A DNA stretch of 64,000 bases from Algoriphagus oliviformis (GTDB lineage Bacteria; Bacteroidota; Bacteroidia; Cytophagales; Cyclobacteriaceae), in contig NZ_JAFKCT010000003.1 in the NCBI RefSeq assembly GCF_017254915.1, forward strand, positions 62,001 through 126,000, read 5' to 3'. Of the stretch, positions 1 through 8,227 are shown in pieces; position 1 is the stretch's first letter; each line of letters starts with the position of its first letter. Below the pieces are notes generated by a model, which searched no databases, was not told the DNA's origin, and was given only the letters and a program-made list of their open reading frames with translations. A program made the translations under genes and the position numbers.

Positions 1-70
1 CCTTCCAGAGCTGATCCAGCTCGGCCTTGACCTTTTCCAATCCTTCGGGTGTAATCCACATCGTCTTCAT
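1..70 (-). CDS. GreA/GreB-type transcription elongation factor, N-terminal fragment
   Basis: The reverse strand opens at position 70 with MKTMWITPEGLEKVKAELD and runs off the left edge of the window. An ITPEG start followed by a charged helix (EKVKAELDQLW) is how the N-terminal coiled coil of GreA/GreB family proteins begins. The TPEG and LDQLW wording is closer to GreB-like proteins than to GreA. These factors insert the coiled coil into the RNA polymerase secondary channel and stimulate transcript cleavage in backtracked complexes. Only 23 residues are visible, so the family call rests on the N-terminus alone. Confidence 0.6.
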   Translation of the reverse strand, partial: MKTMWITPEGLEKVKAELDQLWK

Positions 71-192
71 CGGGTAGTTCGGGTTTTATGGGGTGAATGG
101 GAATTTCGGCTCCTATCACAAAAAAGAGACTTTTCATCCCTAAGCAAAAAAAGGGCAATTGCGGCAAAATCCCAACCGGACGGATGATTAGG

Positions 193-220
193 GCAAGTCC
201 CAGCGAGACGGAAGCTCGGG
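193..220. repeat. dispersed repeat, AGTCCCAGCGRGACGG type
   Basis: The copy here (AGTCCCAGCGAGACGGAAG, then CTCGGGAAC) matches the stretch at 1497-1524 at most positions. Partial or inverted relatives occur at 1548-1565 and 1636-1675. The core is a short palindrome (GTCCCnGCGnGAC). The family is intergenic and non-coding. Confidence 0.55.
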
Positions 221-440
221 AACAAGTGAACAGCAAAGACCGCTTGCTCCCGGTTCGCCACCTGCTCATCCGAAGGACTCCCAAAGCCTGATACTCGTCG
301 AAACCAGCCAAGGCAAACGATTCCGCAGATTTGGCAAAACTTACGGACTCGCTTTGGCTTGCATTCCCTAAATTGGAAGCATAGAAACTCAAAATAACCC
401 GAACGGAATCAAGCATGGCCCAGCCACTGCAAGATTCCAC

Positions 441-463
441 CTGCCTGACGGCAGTCAGGTGTG
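441..463. repeat. CCTGCCTG-type palindrome
   Basis: CACCTGCCTGACGGCAGTCA followed by GGTG can fold either through CACCTG/CAGGTG or through CCTGAC/GTCAGG with a GGCA loop. A related palindrome lies at 19938-19955. It sits 27 bp upstream of the gene at 490, without a T tract, so it is not a normal terminator. Confidence 0.45.
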
Positions 464-489
464 GCCATTGAAAAACAAAACACAAACCC

Positions 490-1323
490 ATGAAATCAAC
501 CTTATTGACCCTTTTGCTGGCCATCTCCCTGATGGTCTGCAAGGCACAGGACAGCAAACCCGGACCTCAGCTCCCACCTGAAACAGGCGAAACCTTCAAG
601 GTAGGCATCGCCGGCTACACTTTCGTGAAGTTCGACCTGGACAAGACCCTCGAAACGCTCCAAGCCCTGGATGTACACTACCTATGCATCAAGGATTTCC
701 ACTTGCCGATGACGAGCACCGATGCTGAAATCGCCGCTTTTCACGAAAAACTGAAAGCCCATGACATCACCGGATATGCCGTGGGGCCGATCTACATGAG
801 AAGCGAAGAGGATATAGACAAGGCTTTTGACTATGCGAAACGGGTCGGCGTAAAGTTGATTGTAGGCGTTCCCAATCCCGAGTTGCTTCCTTATGTGGAG
901 AAAAAGGTAAAGGAGTATGATTTCAAATACGCCATCCACCTGCACGGACCGGACATCAAAATCTACCCAGATGCCGATGACGTGTGGAACCACACCAAAG
1001 ACCTCGACCCTCGGATCGGAATGTGCCTGGACATCGGACACGACACCCGCAATGGCAAAGATCCTGTTGCCGATCTCGAAAAATACCACAGCCGTGTCTT
1101 CGACATGCACATCAAGGACGTGACGGCTCCGGTCAAAGCGGGCTATTCACTCGAAGTAGGCCGTGGGATCATCGACTTTCCCGCCATGGTGAGAATGATC
1201 CGAAAAGTAGGCTACACCGGCGTGTGCAGCCTGGAGCATGAGCGCAACATGGACAACCCATTCATGGGCATCGCCGAATCCATCGGCTACTTCCGCGGCG
1301 TGATCGAAACGACCAAAGAGTAG
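490..1323 (+). CDS. exported sugar phosphate isomerase/epimerase-like TIM-barrel protein
   Basis: This 277-residue protein has an N-terminal signal peptide with a probable cleavage after CKA at about residue 19, so it should act in the periplasm. The rest is a xylose isomerase-like TIM barrel (AP endonuclease 2 superfamily). Candidate metal ligands are H150/H152, D181 with H184 (CLDIGHD), H207 (DMHIKD) and E249 (SLEHE). Exported members of this family sit in Bacteroidota pathways that process 3-keto-glycosides rather than acting on sugar phosphates, so the family name is probably misleading. No partner gene is adjacent. A terminator follows at 1367. The substrate cannot be deduced from sequence. 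Confidence 0.8.
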   Translation: MKSTLLTLLLAISLMVCKAQDSKPGPQLPPETGETFKVGIAGYTFVKFDLDKTLETLQALDVHYLCIKDFHLPMTSTDAEIAAFHEKLKAHDITGYAVGPIYMRSEEDIDKAFDYAKRVGVKLIVGVPNPELLPYVEKKVKEYDFKYAIHLHGPDIKIYPDADDVWNHTKDLDPRIGMCLDIGHDTRNGKDPVADLEKYHSRVFDMHIKDVTAPVKAGYSLEVGRGIIDFPAMVRMIRKVGYTGVCSLEHERNMDNPFMGIAESIGYFRGVIETTKE

Positions 1324-1330
1324 GAAGGCG

Positions 1331-1361
1331 GGAATTCGATATTTGAAGTTTGAAATTTGAA
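1331..1361. repeat. heptad array, GAARTTT-type
   Basis: Four in-register 7-bp units (GATATTT, GAAGTTT, GAAATTT and a leading GGAATTC) start 7 bp after the stop codon of the upstream gene. The unit is the same type as in the arrays at 42906-42954 and 48096-48130. Confidence 0.6.
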
Positions 1362-1366
1362 ACAAC

Positions 1367-1401
1367 ATCCCCTCTGGAAGATTCTGGAGGGGATTTTCTT
1401 T
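1367..1401 (+). terminator. intrinsic terminator
   Basis: ATCCCCTC (1367-1374) pairs with GAGGGGAT (1387-1394), followed by TTTCTTTT. It lies 44 bp downstream of the exported TIM-barrel gene. Confidence 0.8.
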
Positions 1402-1937
1402 TATATACCTCCTTGGTCGGAGCCTGTCCGTCCGTAGGCGGATTTCCATTGACAGAAAACAAAGCTCCCTTTACGCCCACCATACAGCATAGCAAAAGTC
1501 CCAGCGGGACGGCAGCTCGGTAGCAAATCAATAGAATCAATCCCTAGAGTCCCGGAGGGACGATCCTATACGGCAATCAAATGGCTATTCATGGATCATG
1601 CCTACGGCATTCACTTTTCGGTCACTCCTCTATCACTACCGAGCTGTCTTGCCTACGGCAATCGTCCCGATCAATTCCTATCCAGCCGCCGCCAGGGCCG
1701 CTAGCCCCGACATCTTCGTAGAAAAAATCATCACACAACTTCCCTAGAAGGGGCGTAGCCCTGACATCCATCGAATCCTACAAGACTTGATCACAGCGCT
1801 ACGCGCCTCGCGAAACGGAGATTTAACGCCCTGCTTAGCATCATAACAACCCCTTCTCTCTCTCCTTGGTCGGTGTCACCACCGACGGAAATTTCTGCAC
1901 GATAGTATCTTTCATCTGCTCTCGTTACATTAGATCC
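1402..1937. other. repeat-rich intergenic region
   Basis: No gene is supported. The stretch holds several degenerate dispersed repeats. One is AGTCCCAGCGGGACGGCAG at 1497 with a CTCGGTAGC tail; its inverted relative is at 1636-1675 (ACCGAGCTG to ATCGTCCC). There are also two similar units with an AGCCCYGACATC core at about 1700-1715 and 1757-1772. It looks like an accumulation site for palindromic intergenic elements. Confidence 0.5.
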
Positions 1938-2165
1938 ATGAACCTCAAGGAAAAAATCAAACAGCGAGTTAACGACATCCATGATCCCCGCCTTTTGGAA
2001 GAACTGCTCAAGGCTGTAGAACTGGAGTACGACATCGAACACGCAGCCGAGCTTTCCGATCAAGAAAAGAAGGCAATAGATACCGGTATCGCAGATGCTG
2101 ACGCTGGAAAGCTCCATTCTCATACCGAGGCCAGCCGATTGGTAAGAGAATGGCTAAGAAAATAA
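1938..2165 (+). CDS. type II antitoxin partner of the RelE/ParE toxin
   Basis: A 75-residue, acidic, mostly helical protein (MNLKEKIKQRVNDIHD). Its size, position and overlap with the next gene make it the antitoxin that would neutralise the downstream toxin and autoregulate the operon. The start at 1938 is preferred over an upstream start at 1866, because the upstream extension has no family character. The gene overlaps the toxin by 16 bp, typical of translational coupling. I do not recognise a specific antitoxin fold; the call is by context. Confidence 0.7.
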   Translation: MNLKEKIKQRVNDIHDPRLLEELLKAVELEYDIEHAAELSDQEKKAIDTGIADADAGKLHSHTEASRLVREWLRK

Positions 2166-2443
2166 GGTGGACAACCCGATCTATCCAAGACCGGGCGGAA
2201 ATTTACCGCTATTGGCTCCAACGAAACCAATCAGAAAGCTATCCTGAAAAACTTGAAGAACTCTTCGAAAGGTCAGCCCTACTCATCTCCAATTTCCCTA
2301 ACCTAGGAACACGTACCGATCACCGAAACGTATATTCCAAAGTCGTCCGAGATTATAAAATATTCTATCGGATCCTAGCTGACGAAATCCAGATCCTCCG
2401 AGTTTGGGACACAAGACAGCGCCCGGAGTCCACTGGGCTGTAA
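2150..2443 (+). CDS. RelE/ParE-family toxin
   Basis: This 97-residue basic protein has the RelE/ParE layout: a start like IRWTTRSIQDRAEIYRYW, a central LGTRTDHRNVYSKVVRDYKI segment, and a C-terminal strand ILRVWDTRQRP. Family members are ribosome-dependent mRNA endonucleases (RelE) or gyrase poisons (ParE). The NLGTRTDHRNV and VWDTRQ wording is closer to ParE-like members, but activity cannot be assigned. It follows its antitoxin with a 16-bp overlap. One of four toxin-antitoxin modules in the window. Confidence 0.8.
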   Translation: MAKKIRWTTRSIQDRAEIYRYWLQRNQSESYPEKLEELFERSALLISNFPNLGTRTDHRNVYSKVVRDYKIFYRILADEIQILRVWDTRQRPESTGL

Positions 2444-2456
2444 TTCGTTTTGTTAT

Positions 2457-2915
2457 TCAATCAAACCCTCCCATGGCCATGACCGTGGTCACCCACACGA
2501 TGAGGCAGGAAATAAAAATGCCGATGGCATTGGCCAAGAAGGCCTTTTTGCGATCCAAACCAAACAAATAACCCGCGATCGTACCCGCATAGACACCCGT
2601 GCCAGGAACTGGGATCAGGACAAAGACCATCAGCCCCCAAAAGCCGTATTTCTTCACGTTTTTGCCAGCGCCTGCCTTCGCACGACGACCGACAAAAATC
2701 GCCGCCTTTTTGTAGTGATACCATCTCATGAAATAGCCGTTGACCACATCCAAGAAAAAGGTCATCAAGGGAAAAATCAGGACGTTGGCCACAAAGCAAA
2801 GAACAAAGGCCAGGTAGATATTCGCATCGTTTAGGAGGGCGTATGGGATACCGATTTTCGCCTCTCCAAAGGGGGAAATGCTCCAGAGCATGGCGATAAG
2901 TAGGTCGAGAAACAT
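2457..2915 (-). CDS. small multi-drug export family membrane protein
   Basis: The protein is 152 residues from MFLDLLIAML. The start at 2915 is chosen because the 30 residues encoded further upstream are not family-like. It has about four membrane segments, the motif SPFGEAKIGIPYAL near the N-terminus, and PVPGTGVYAGTIAGYLFG in the second half. These match the uncharacterised Pfam family named putative small multi-drug export protein (COG2426-like). The transport role implied by that name is weakly founded. It converges on the toxin gene with a 13-bp gap. Confidence 0.7.
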   Translation of the reverse strand: MFLDLLIAMLWSISPFGEAKIGIPYALLNDANIYLAFVLCFVANVLIFPLMTFFLDVVNGYFMRWYHYKKAAIFVGRRAKAGAGKNVKKYGFWGLMVFVLIPVPGTGVYAGTIAGYLFGLDRKKAFLANAIGIFISCLIVWVTTVMAMGGFD

Positions 2916-3114
2916 TCGATGGTAATTAGATGCCGCGAAAATAAGGATTTCCGGAAGTGCTGCTCTAGGCAAAACTCCAAATCCCAGATAAATACGCACC
3001 CTCAATAAAAAGGATACAGGAGTTTACCAAATGCTGCTCCAAGCGCTCAGCAAGGCAGAATCGGGCGTGAAAAAGAAACATTTCCCCAATCAGTCTGCGG
3101 GCTTTAACCCCCAA

Positions 3115-3151
3115 AAAAAGCCATGCCCCATCACACGGAGCATGGCTTTTT
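3115..3151. terminator. bidirectional terminator
   Basis: AAAAAGCCATGC (3115-3126) pairs with GCATGGCTTTTT (3140-3151). The A and T tracts on either side let it work in both directions. The likely client is the minus-strand peptidase gene ending at 3243. Confidence 0.85.
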
Positions 3152-3198
3152 CATTACAAATCTGGAAACAAGGCTTCGACTTCGCTCAGCCTGACAAA

Positions 3199-3247
3199 GC
3201 ATCGGACACCCGGCATCGGACATCGGACATCGGTCATCCAATCTATC
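3199..3247. repeat. heptad array, ACATCGG-type
   Basis: Seven in-register 7-bp units (GCATCGG, ACATCGG, TCATCCA and variants). The array overlaps the stop codon of the minus-strand DPP-IV gene (3243-3245), so it forms the first part of that gene's 3' untranslated region before the terminator at 3151. Confidence 0.7.
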
Positions 3248-5315
3248 TCACCACCTTCTGGTAATCCGTCACCAGGTGCTTGATGAAAAACTCCATCATG
3301 CGGTCACGGTTCAGTGCGGTGTGGCCGCCGTCCGGAGCGATCTGCACCTCGATGCTTTTGCCTGCATTCTGGAAGGCCTTGATCAGCTGCAGGGAGTTGG
3401 ACGGATGGACGTTGTTGTCCGCAGTGCCAAAGAAGATCAGCAGCTCACCTTGAAGCTGGTCGGCCATATTCATCAGGCTAAAGCGGTTGTACCCCTCCAG
3501 GTTGGTCTCCAAAGTGCCCATGAAGCGCTCCGTGTAGATGTTGTCATAGTTTCTCCAGTCCGTTACGGAGGAGTTGGCCACTGCGGCGTGGAAAAGCTCC
3601 GGAAAGCGCAGCAGCATGGTCGCCGCCGTGGTGCCCCCATAGGAGGTGCCATACACGCCCACACGCTCCTTGTCAAAGTAAGGACGGCTGTGCAATGACT
3701 TCACGCCCTCGGCGAAGTCATCCATTTCCACCAAACCCAGATTGCCGTAAAGTTGGTCCAGCAGGACTTTGCCGCGGCCTCTCACATTTCTCCCATCGAT
3801 ATTCAGCACGAGGAATCCGTACTCGGTGAGCGGATCAGGATAGACGAAGGTTTCGCGGAAGGCGTTGGTCGCCGGTCCACCGTAGTTGCTCAGGATCACA
3901 GGGTACTTTTTGCCAGGGTCAAAATCCGACGGAAAATGGATCAGTCCGTGCAGCTCGGTCACACCGTCTTTGGAAGTGAAGGTGAACATTTCCGCTTTCT
4001 TGAGGCCCAAAGACTCAAACTTGCCCATGTCGCTTTTCGCCAGCTCGGCAAGTACTTTCCCCTTGGCATCGATCAGATTGGTAAAGGGGGCGACGTCATG
4101 CGCCTGCGCCACGTCCACAAAGTACTTGCCGTCCGGCGAAATGGACACGGAGTGGTTCAGGCTAGGATCTGTCAAACGCACATCTTTGCTGCCGTCCAGC
4201 TTCACCCGATGCAGCTGCATCTTCATGTGGTTGTCCCCGCTGCGGGCCAGGTAGTAAAGCTGCTGGTTTTTCTCATCCACCTTCACGATGCCCGCTACCT
4301 CAAAAGGATGCTTGGTGATGGTGCTGACCAGCGTCCCGTCAAAGTTGTAGAGGTAATAGTTGTTGAAGCCGCTGCGCTCGGAGGCCCAGATGAACTGGGT
4401 GCCGTTGTCGAGGACGTGCATCTCGGGGGAGTTTTCCACCCAGCTAGGCAGCCATTCCTCATGGATGATGGTGCGGCTCTTGCCAGTCAGGGGATCGGCA
4501 GCGCGAAGCTCCAGGATATTTTGCAGCCGGTTGGTGCTGTGGTAGACCAGCTCTTTGCCGTCAGGCGTCCAAGAGAGGTCGTAGATGTAGGTACCCAGGT
4601 CTCCGTCATGGAAGGGCTTTCCATCGCGGATATCCAGCTGCGTGAGCTTTTTGGTCTCCAAGTCATAGACCATCAGGTCCACGGGGAGGTTGGGCTCACC
4701 GACTTTGGGATAGGCCTCGATCTCCAGGGAATCGTAGAGGCTGAGCTGGTCCAGAAGGACGTAGTATTTCTTTACATCTTTCTCCTCAAATCGGTAGAAA
4801 GCGATCTTTTTGCTGTCCGGAGACCACCACATGGCGGTGTTTTGGCTGAGCTCCTCGCCATACACCCAAGTTGCGATGCCGTACTTCACCTGGTTTTCCT
4901 CGTTGCCGTCCGTGGTGATGGCCACTACGCCCGAACCGTCGGGGTTACTCAGGTACATGTTGCGGTCCTTGGTGAAAGCCTTGAGCTTCCCATCCGGGGA
5001 GTCGGCAAAGTCCCACTGTCTGCCTCGGGCAGGTCCGGTACGCCTTCTTGGCTGGACCTGGGGAGCCTGCCCCAGCTCGGCCGCCTTTTTGGACTTGAGG
5101 TCATAGCGGTAGAGCTTTCCGTCTTGGCTATATTCAAAAGAGCTTCCGTCGTCACTCCACTTGGCGGAAAGTGCGCCGGACTTTACGGAACTGTAGATCT
5201 GGGGGGCGATTTTTTGGTACTGCTCGTATCCCGGCATGCTCTTGAGCTTGTCCTGGGCCTGGGACAGAGAAACGGTGGCAGCCAGGACGGCAGCCAGCAA
5301 AAACTGGTTCTTCAT
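3243..5315 (-). CDS. dipeptidyl peptidase IV-family serine peptidase (S9B)
   Basis: A 690-residue exported protein with signal peptide MKNQFLLAAVLAATVSLSQA. The N-terminal two thirds are a beta-propeller (repeated WSPDSKKIAF and WTPDGKELVYHS blades) and the C-terminal third is an alpha/beta-hydrolase. The catalytic triad is visible: S558 in GTSYGG, D633 in FGTADNN and H665 in PDGGHT. Such enzymes release N-terminal dipeptides, usually X-Pro, from peptides in the periplasm or at the surface. Length and motifs match Bacteroidota DPP-IV proteins. It is transcribed toward the terminator at 3151. Confidence 0.92.
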   Translation of the reverse strand: MKNQFLLAAVLAATVSLSQAQDKLKSMPGYEQYQKIAPQIYSSVKSGALSAKWSDDGSSFEYSQDGKLYRYDLKSKKAAELGQAPQVQPRRRTGPARGRQWDFADSPDGKLKAFTKDRNMYLSNPDGSGVVAITTDGNEENQVKYGIATWVYGEELSQNTAMWWSPDSKKIAFYRFEEKDVKKYYVLLDQLSLYDSLEIEAYPKVGEPNLPVDLMVYDLETKKLTQLDIRDGKPFHDGDLGTYIYDLSWTPDGKELVYHSTNRLQNILELRAADPLTGKSRTIIHEEWLPSWVENSPEMHVLDNGTQFIWASERSGFNNYYLYNFDGTLVSTITKHPFEVAGIVKVDEKNQQLYYLARSGDNHMKMQLHRVKLDGSKDVRLTDPSLNHSVSISPDGKYFVDVAQAHDVAPFTNLIDAKGKVLAELAKSDMGKFESLGLKKAEMFTFTSKDGVTELHGLIHFPSDFDPGKKYPVILSNYGGPATNAFRETFVYPDPLTEYGFLVLNIDGRNVRGRGKVLLDQLYGNLGLVEMDDFAEGVKSLHSRPYFDKERVGVYGTSYGGTTAATMLLRFPELFHAAVANSSVTDWRNYDNIYTERFMGTLETNLEGYNRFSLMNMADQLQGELLIFFGTADNNVHPSNSLQLIKAFQNAGKSIEVQIAPDGGHTALNRDRMMEFFIKHLVTDYQKVVR

Positions 5316-5435
5316 CTATTTGGGTAAGTTTTTTCGAGCTTCGATGATAGGGCTTTTATCCCTAAAAAACCGGAGGAAATACACGGAAGGCGAAGCAGAG
5401 TCCGAAACGCCGAGCTAATCGGGCGAACCGACGCC

Positions 5436-6266
5436 TCAGAGCTGCACGGTGCTGGCCTCGATTTCCCTCCCGAGGAAAAAGCCCGCCTGCCTCTCAAAAT
5501 CCGCGGCATTGTCCGTGGTGCAAAAGCGATGCTCGCCGCCCTTGCTGAGCCTTGACTCCATCCCGGGATGGCGAGCAAGGTAATCGACGAGGCTTTTTGC
5601 CACGATCTCCCCCTGGACGACGAGGCACACTCCGGCAGGGATATGCTCCCGCAGCTTGTCCAGCATGAGGGGATAGTGGGTGCAGCCCAGCAAAAGCGCG
5701 TCTATCCCTTGGTCTTGCGCAAAAAGCTGCCCGAGGTATTTCTTCACAAAGTAGTCCGCACCGGGAGCGTGATGCTCGCCGCCCTCGATCAGCGGCACCC
5801 AGAGCGGGCAAGCCTGTTGGTAAACCTGCACCTCCGGCCAGTATTTCTTCAATTCTGTGGGGTAGGACTCCGAGCGGATAGTACCGGCGGTACCCAGGAC
5901 ACCGACTTTGCCGGACTGGGTGTACTGCCCCAGCACCTCCGTGGTCGGCCGGATGACACCCAACACCCTCCTAGAAGGGTCATCAGTCTTTGGCAAGTCC
6001 AGCTGCTGGATGTTGCGGAGGGCCTTGGCACTGGCCGTGTTGCAGGCGAGGATCACGAGGGGGCAACCCTTCCGAAAAAACCACTGCACCGCCTGCCAAG
6101 TGTATTGGTAGATGGTCTCGAAGCTGCGAGGGCCATAGGGGGCACGCGCGTTGTCGCCGAGGTAGAGGTAGTCGTATTGGGGGAGGAGCTTTTCGATTTC
6201 CCTGAAAACGGTCAAACCGCCGTAGCCGCTGTCGAATATACCTATGGGAGCGCTGTTGGAATTCAT
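5436..6266 (-). CDS. murI: glutamate racemase
   Basis: The enzyme converts L- to D-glutamate for peptidoglycan synthesis in the cytoplasm. The protein is 276 residues. It opens with IGIFDSGYGGLTV and carries the two catalytic cysteines, C75 (LACNTASA) and C195 (LLGCTHYPL), plus the PYGPRS substrate loop. The start at 6266 (MNSNSAPIG) gives the normal family length; a longer frame to 6374 adds an unrelated extension. It lies 120 bp upstream of the DPP-IV gene on the same strand, without an obvious functional link. Confidence 0.95.
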   Translation of the reverse strand: MNSNSAPIGIFDSGYGGLTVFREIEKLLPQYDYLYLGDNARAPYGPRSFETIYQYTWQAVQWFFRKGCPLVILACNTASAKALRNIQQLDLPKTDDPSRRVLGVIRPTTEVLGQYTQSGKVGVLGTAGTIRSESYPTELKKYWPEVQVYQQACPLWVPLIEGGEHHAPGADYFVKKYLGQLFAQDQGIDALLLGCTHYPLMLDKLREHIPAGVCLVVQGEIVAKSLVDYLARHPGMESRLSKGGEHRFCTTDNAADFERQAGFFLGREIEASTVQL

Positions 6267-6499
6267 GGAGGGGTGCAAAGCTTGCAATTTGCATTTTTGC
6301 CCGGCAAAAATCACATCTACCGGGTAATTGCCCAAAATCACCCTAGCAGCTGGTGTTTTCCAAAACCGCCCCAATCCTTACTTTCTCCGATGAGGACTAT
6401 TTCCGAATCGTCAGACAACTTACAACTACGTAACCAAGCTTTCACTCGCATTTCGTACCTTATCCCCTCTGCCGACCCAGCAAGCGGCAGTCAAGTGCG

Positions 6500-7201
6500 A
6501 TGGCTTCACTACGGGGAATCAAGGGAAATCTGATCAGCTACCTAGCGCTGATGCTGCTATGTTTGGCAGGGATACTTTATGGACAAAGCCTAGAAGGAAG
6601 GCACCAGTTTTTGCGGGTGTGGGACATCGCCACGCTCGCCTGGATGGGCGTCGGCATACCTTTCCTTTTTTTACAAAATAGCGCCGGCATCCCGGACTTT
6701 TGGGAGACAGGCATCACCCACCGCAAGAGACTGCTCTATCCGCTTCTGATCGGGATGGTATTTGGTGCCTTGGATGTGTTTGTCTTCAAAATCCTCCTGC
6801 ATCCCGAGCCATACACCGAATTGCCCCCTTTCCTACAGCCCTTTCCCTACAGCCTTTTACTCTATTTGGCTGGAGCTTTCGAGGTCGAGGTATTTTACAG
6901 GCTGATACCCCTGACGATTTTTTTGCTTTTGGGGAAAAAGCTGGCCCAGGCGAGGTACTATTCCCACTTTCTTTGGACAGCGGTGATCCTGACTTCACTC
7001 CGGGAGCCTGTGGAGCAGCTTCCTTCGGGAGACTGGACGATCATAGTCTATTCCCTTTTCACAGGTTTCCTGATGAATTTTATCCAAGCCATCGTCTTCA
7101 CCCGATACGGTTTCATCTCCTCCCTCACGCTCCGACTAGGCCATTACCTGCTTTGGCACATCTTGCTCGGCGCATTTGTCGAATACGTTGAATTGGGGTA
7201 G
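6500..7201 (+). CDS. membrane protein, possible divergent CPBP intramembrane protease
   Basis: A 233-residue protein with roughly seven hydrophobic segments. The segment LAGAFEVEVFYRLIPL resembles motif 1 of the CPBP (Rce1-like) family, EExxxR, with the second Glu and the Arg kept and the first Glu replaced. RLGHYLLWHILLGAF near the C-terminus resembles the late HxxxH/D-type motif. CPBP proteins cleave or bind membrane-anchored peptides. The missing Glu makes proteolysis uncertain, and the protein may only share the fold. It is divergent from murI. Confidence 0.45.
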   Translation: MASLRGIKGNLISYLALMLLCLAGILYGQSLEGRHQFLRVWDIATLAWMGVGIPFLFLQNSAGIPDFWETGITHRKRLLYPLLIGMVFGALDVFVFKILLHPEPYTELPPFLQPFPYSLLLYLAGAFEVEVFYRLIPLTIFLLLGKKLAQARYYSHFLWTAVILTSLREPVEQLPSGDWTIIVYSLFTGFLMNFIQAIVFTRYGFISSLTLRLGHYLLWHILLGAFVEYVELG

Positions 7202-7505
7202 CCTTCCCTCTACACCCAGAACCCAGTTTTATCCATTGTTCAAGTCGACAACGCCTAAATGTATTTTCAAATACAAGTATTTACGTTATGAATTTATTTT
7301 TTTGCACTATTTATTAACTAATTACCCTTGTTTACAAAAACTTTTCTTTATATTCCTTCGCTGTACTACCAAAGACCTCGCAAGGGCTTCTCTGAATCAT
7401 TAATAAATTAATTACAATCCCTTTCGATGGGAAAGGCCGCTTCTGTGGCCATTGACCTAGAAAGCTGAGGGGGCTAGTATGGCCAAACGCTAACCAGGCC
7501 TTTAC
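7202..7505. other. AT-rich intergenic region with a structured leader
   Basis: The first 200 bp are AT-rich and hold no gene. The last 75 bp, directly before the gene at 7506, are GC-richer and contain nested complementary segments, listed separately. Confidence 0.55.
7432..7503 (+). promoter_or_regulatory. candidate structured 5' leader
   Basis: Three nested pairings can be read directly: AAAGGCC (7432-7438) with GGCCTTT (7497-7503), TGGCCA (7446-7451) with TGGCCA (7480-7485), and CTAG (7457-7460) with CTAG (7474-7477). The outer helix ends 2 bp before the start codon at 7506, so it would sequester the initiation region. Competing pairings exist, such as CCTTTC (7420-7425) with GAAAGG (7431-7436). 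It matches no riboswitch class that I recognise. Confidence 0.4.
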
Positions 7506-8171
7506 ATGGGTAATCTGACCATCAAAACTATTTTTAGGAAGGACTCCGCCGTTACTTTGGCGAAAATCTTCTTGCCGACCTTGGCATTTCTGGCCTTGGT
7601 CTCCACCATTGCCAAAAGAAACGACATCAGCTTTGGCTATCTCTCCCGCGATGCCATCCAGACGCTATGGCATGAGCCGAATGCCGAAGTGTCCTTTTAC
7701 ATCGGCTTTTTGTCAAATTTCGGGATCATCTTCTGGTGCTTCACCGCGGCGATCCTTTTCATTTCCTCCAAGATTTCCAAGGATTTGGGCAAACCGAAAG
7801 CACAATCCCGATTTCTGTTCTTTTCGGGGCTGCTGACACTCTTCATGCTCATCGACGACCTCTTTTTGCTCCACGACGTCATCATCCCCTATTACCTGTA
7901 CATCAGCGAAAAATTCTTCTATCTCTTCTACGGCAGCTCGGTTTTGGCACTGTTGTACTTGTTTCGGGCCACCATTCTCCAGACGGATTATCTGCTTTTT
8001 CTGCTGGCTTTTGCCTTCATGGCGGGCTCTGTGATCACCGATGTATTGATCACACTGGGAATAGAGATCAGCGACACCTACCTCTTTGAAGATGGACTTA
8101 AATTCATGGGGATCATCTCCTGGTTTGTCTATTTCACCAAAACTTCCTACGCAATCATCAGACCTGCCTGA
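7506..8171 (+). CDS. integral membrane protein of unknown function
   Basis: A 221-residue protein with about six transmembrane segments. After the first segment a soluble stretch (FGYLSRDAIQTLWHEPNAEV) probably faces the periplasm. A charged pair of motifs, LIDDLFLLHD and EDGLKFMG, lies within or beside membrane helices; acidic and His residues there could bind metal or protons, but this is only a visual impression. I do not recognise the family. The gene is followed after 56 bp by an ATP-grasp enzyme on the same strand, so the two are probably co-transcribed. A structured leader precedes it. Confidence 0.7.
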   Translation: MGNLTIKTIFRKDSAVTLAKIFLPTLAFLALVSTIAKRNDISFGYLSRDAIQTLWHEPNAEVSFYIGFLSNFGIIFWCFTAAILFISSKISKDLGKPKAQSRFLFFSGLLTLFMLIDDLFLLHDVIIPYYLYISEKFFYLFYGSSVLALLYLFRATILQTDYLLFLLAFAFMAGSVITDVLITLGIEISDTYLFEDGLKFMGIISWFVYFTKTSYAIIRPA

Positions 8172-8227
8172 GCCACGACAGCGTATCGATCCGATATAAA
8201 CCCAAATTCCAAACAACTCCAATCCCA

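Larger units (their letters stand above)
71..489. other. intergenic region between divergent genes
   Basis: No convincing gene is present; the short open frames here have no recognisable protein character. It separates the minus-strand Gre-type gene from the plus-strand gene at 490, so promoters for both should lie here. It holds a dispersed repeat (193-220) and a palindrome (441-463), listed separately. Confidence 0.6.

Noticed and set aside
3753..5327. 524-residue plus-strand open frame antisense to the DPP-IV gene
   Set aside because: It is a long shadow of a GC-rich gene. The DPP-IV frame has a signal peptide, family motifs and an intact catalytic triad, and the antisense frame has none.
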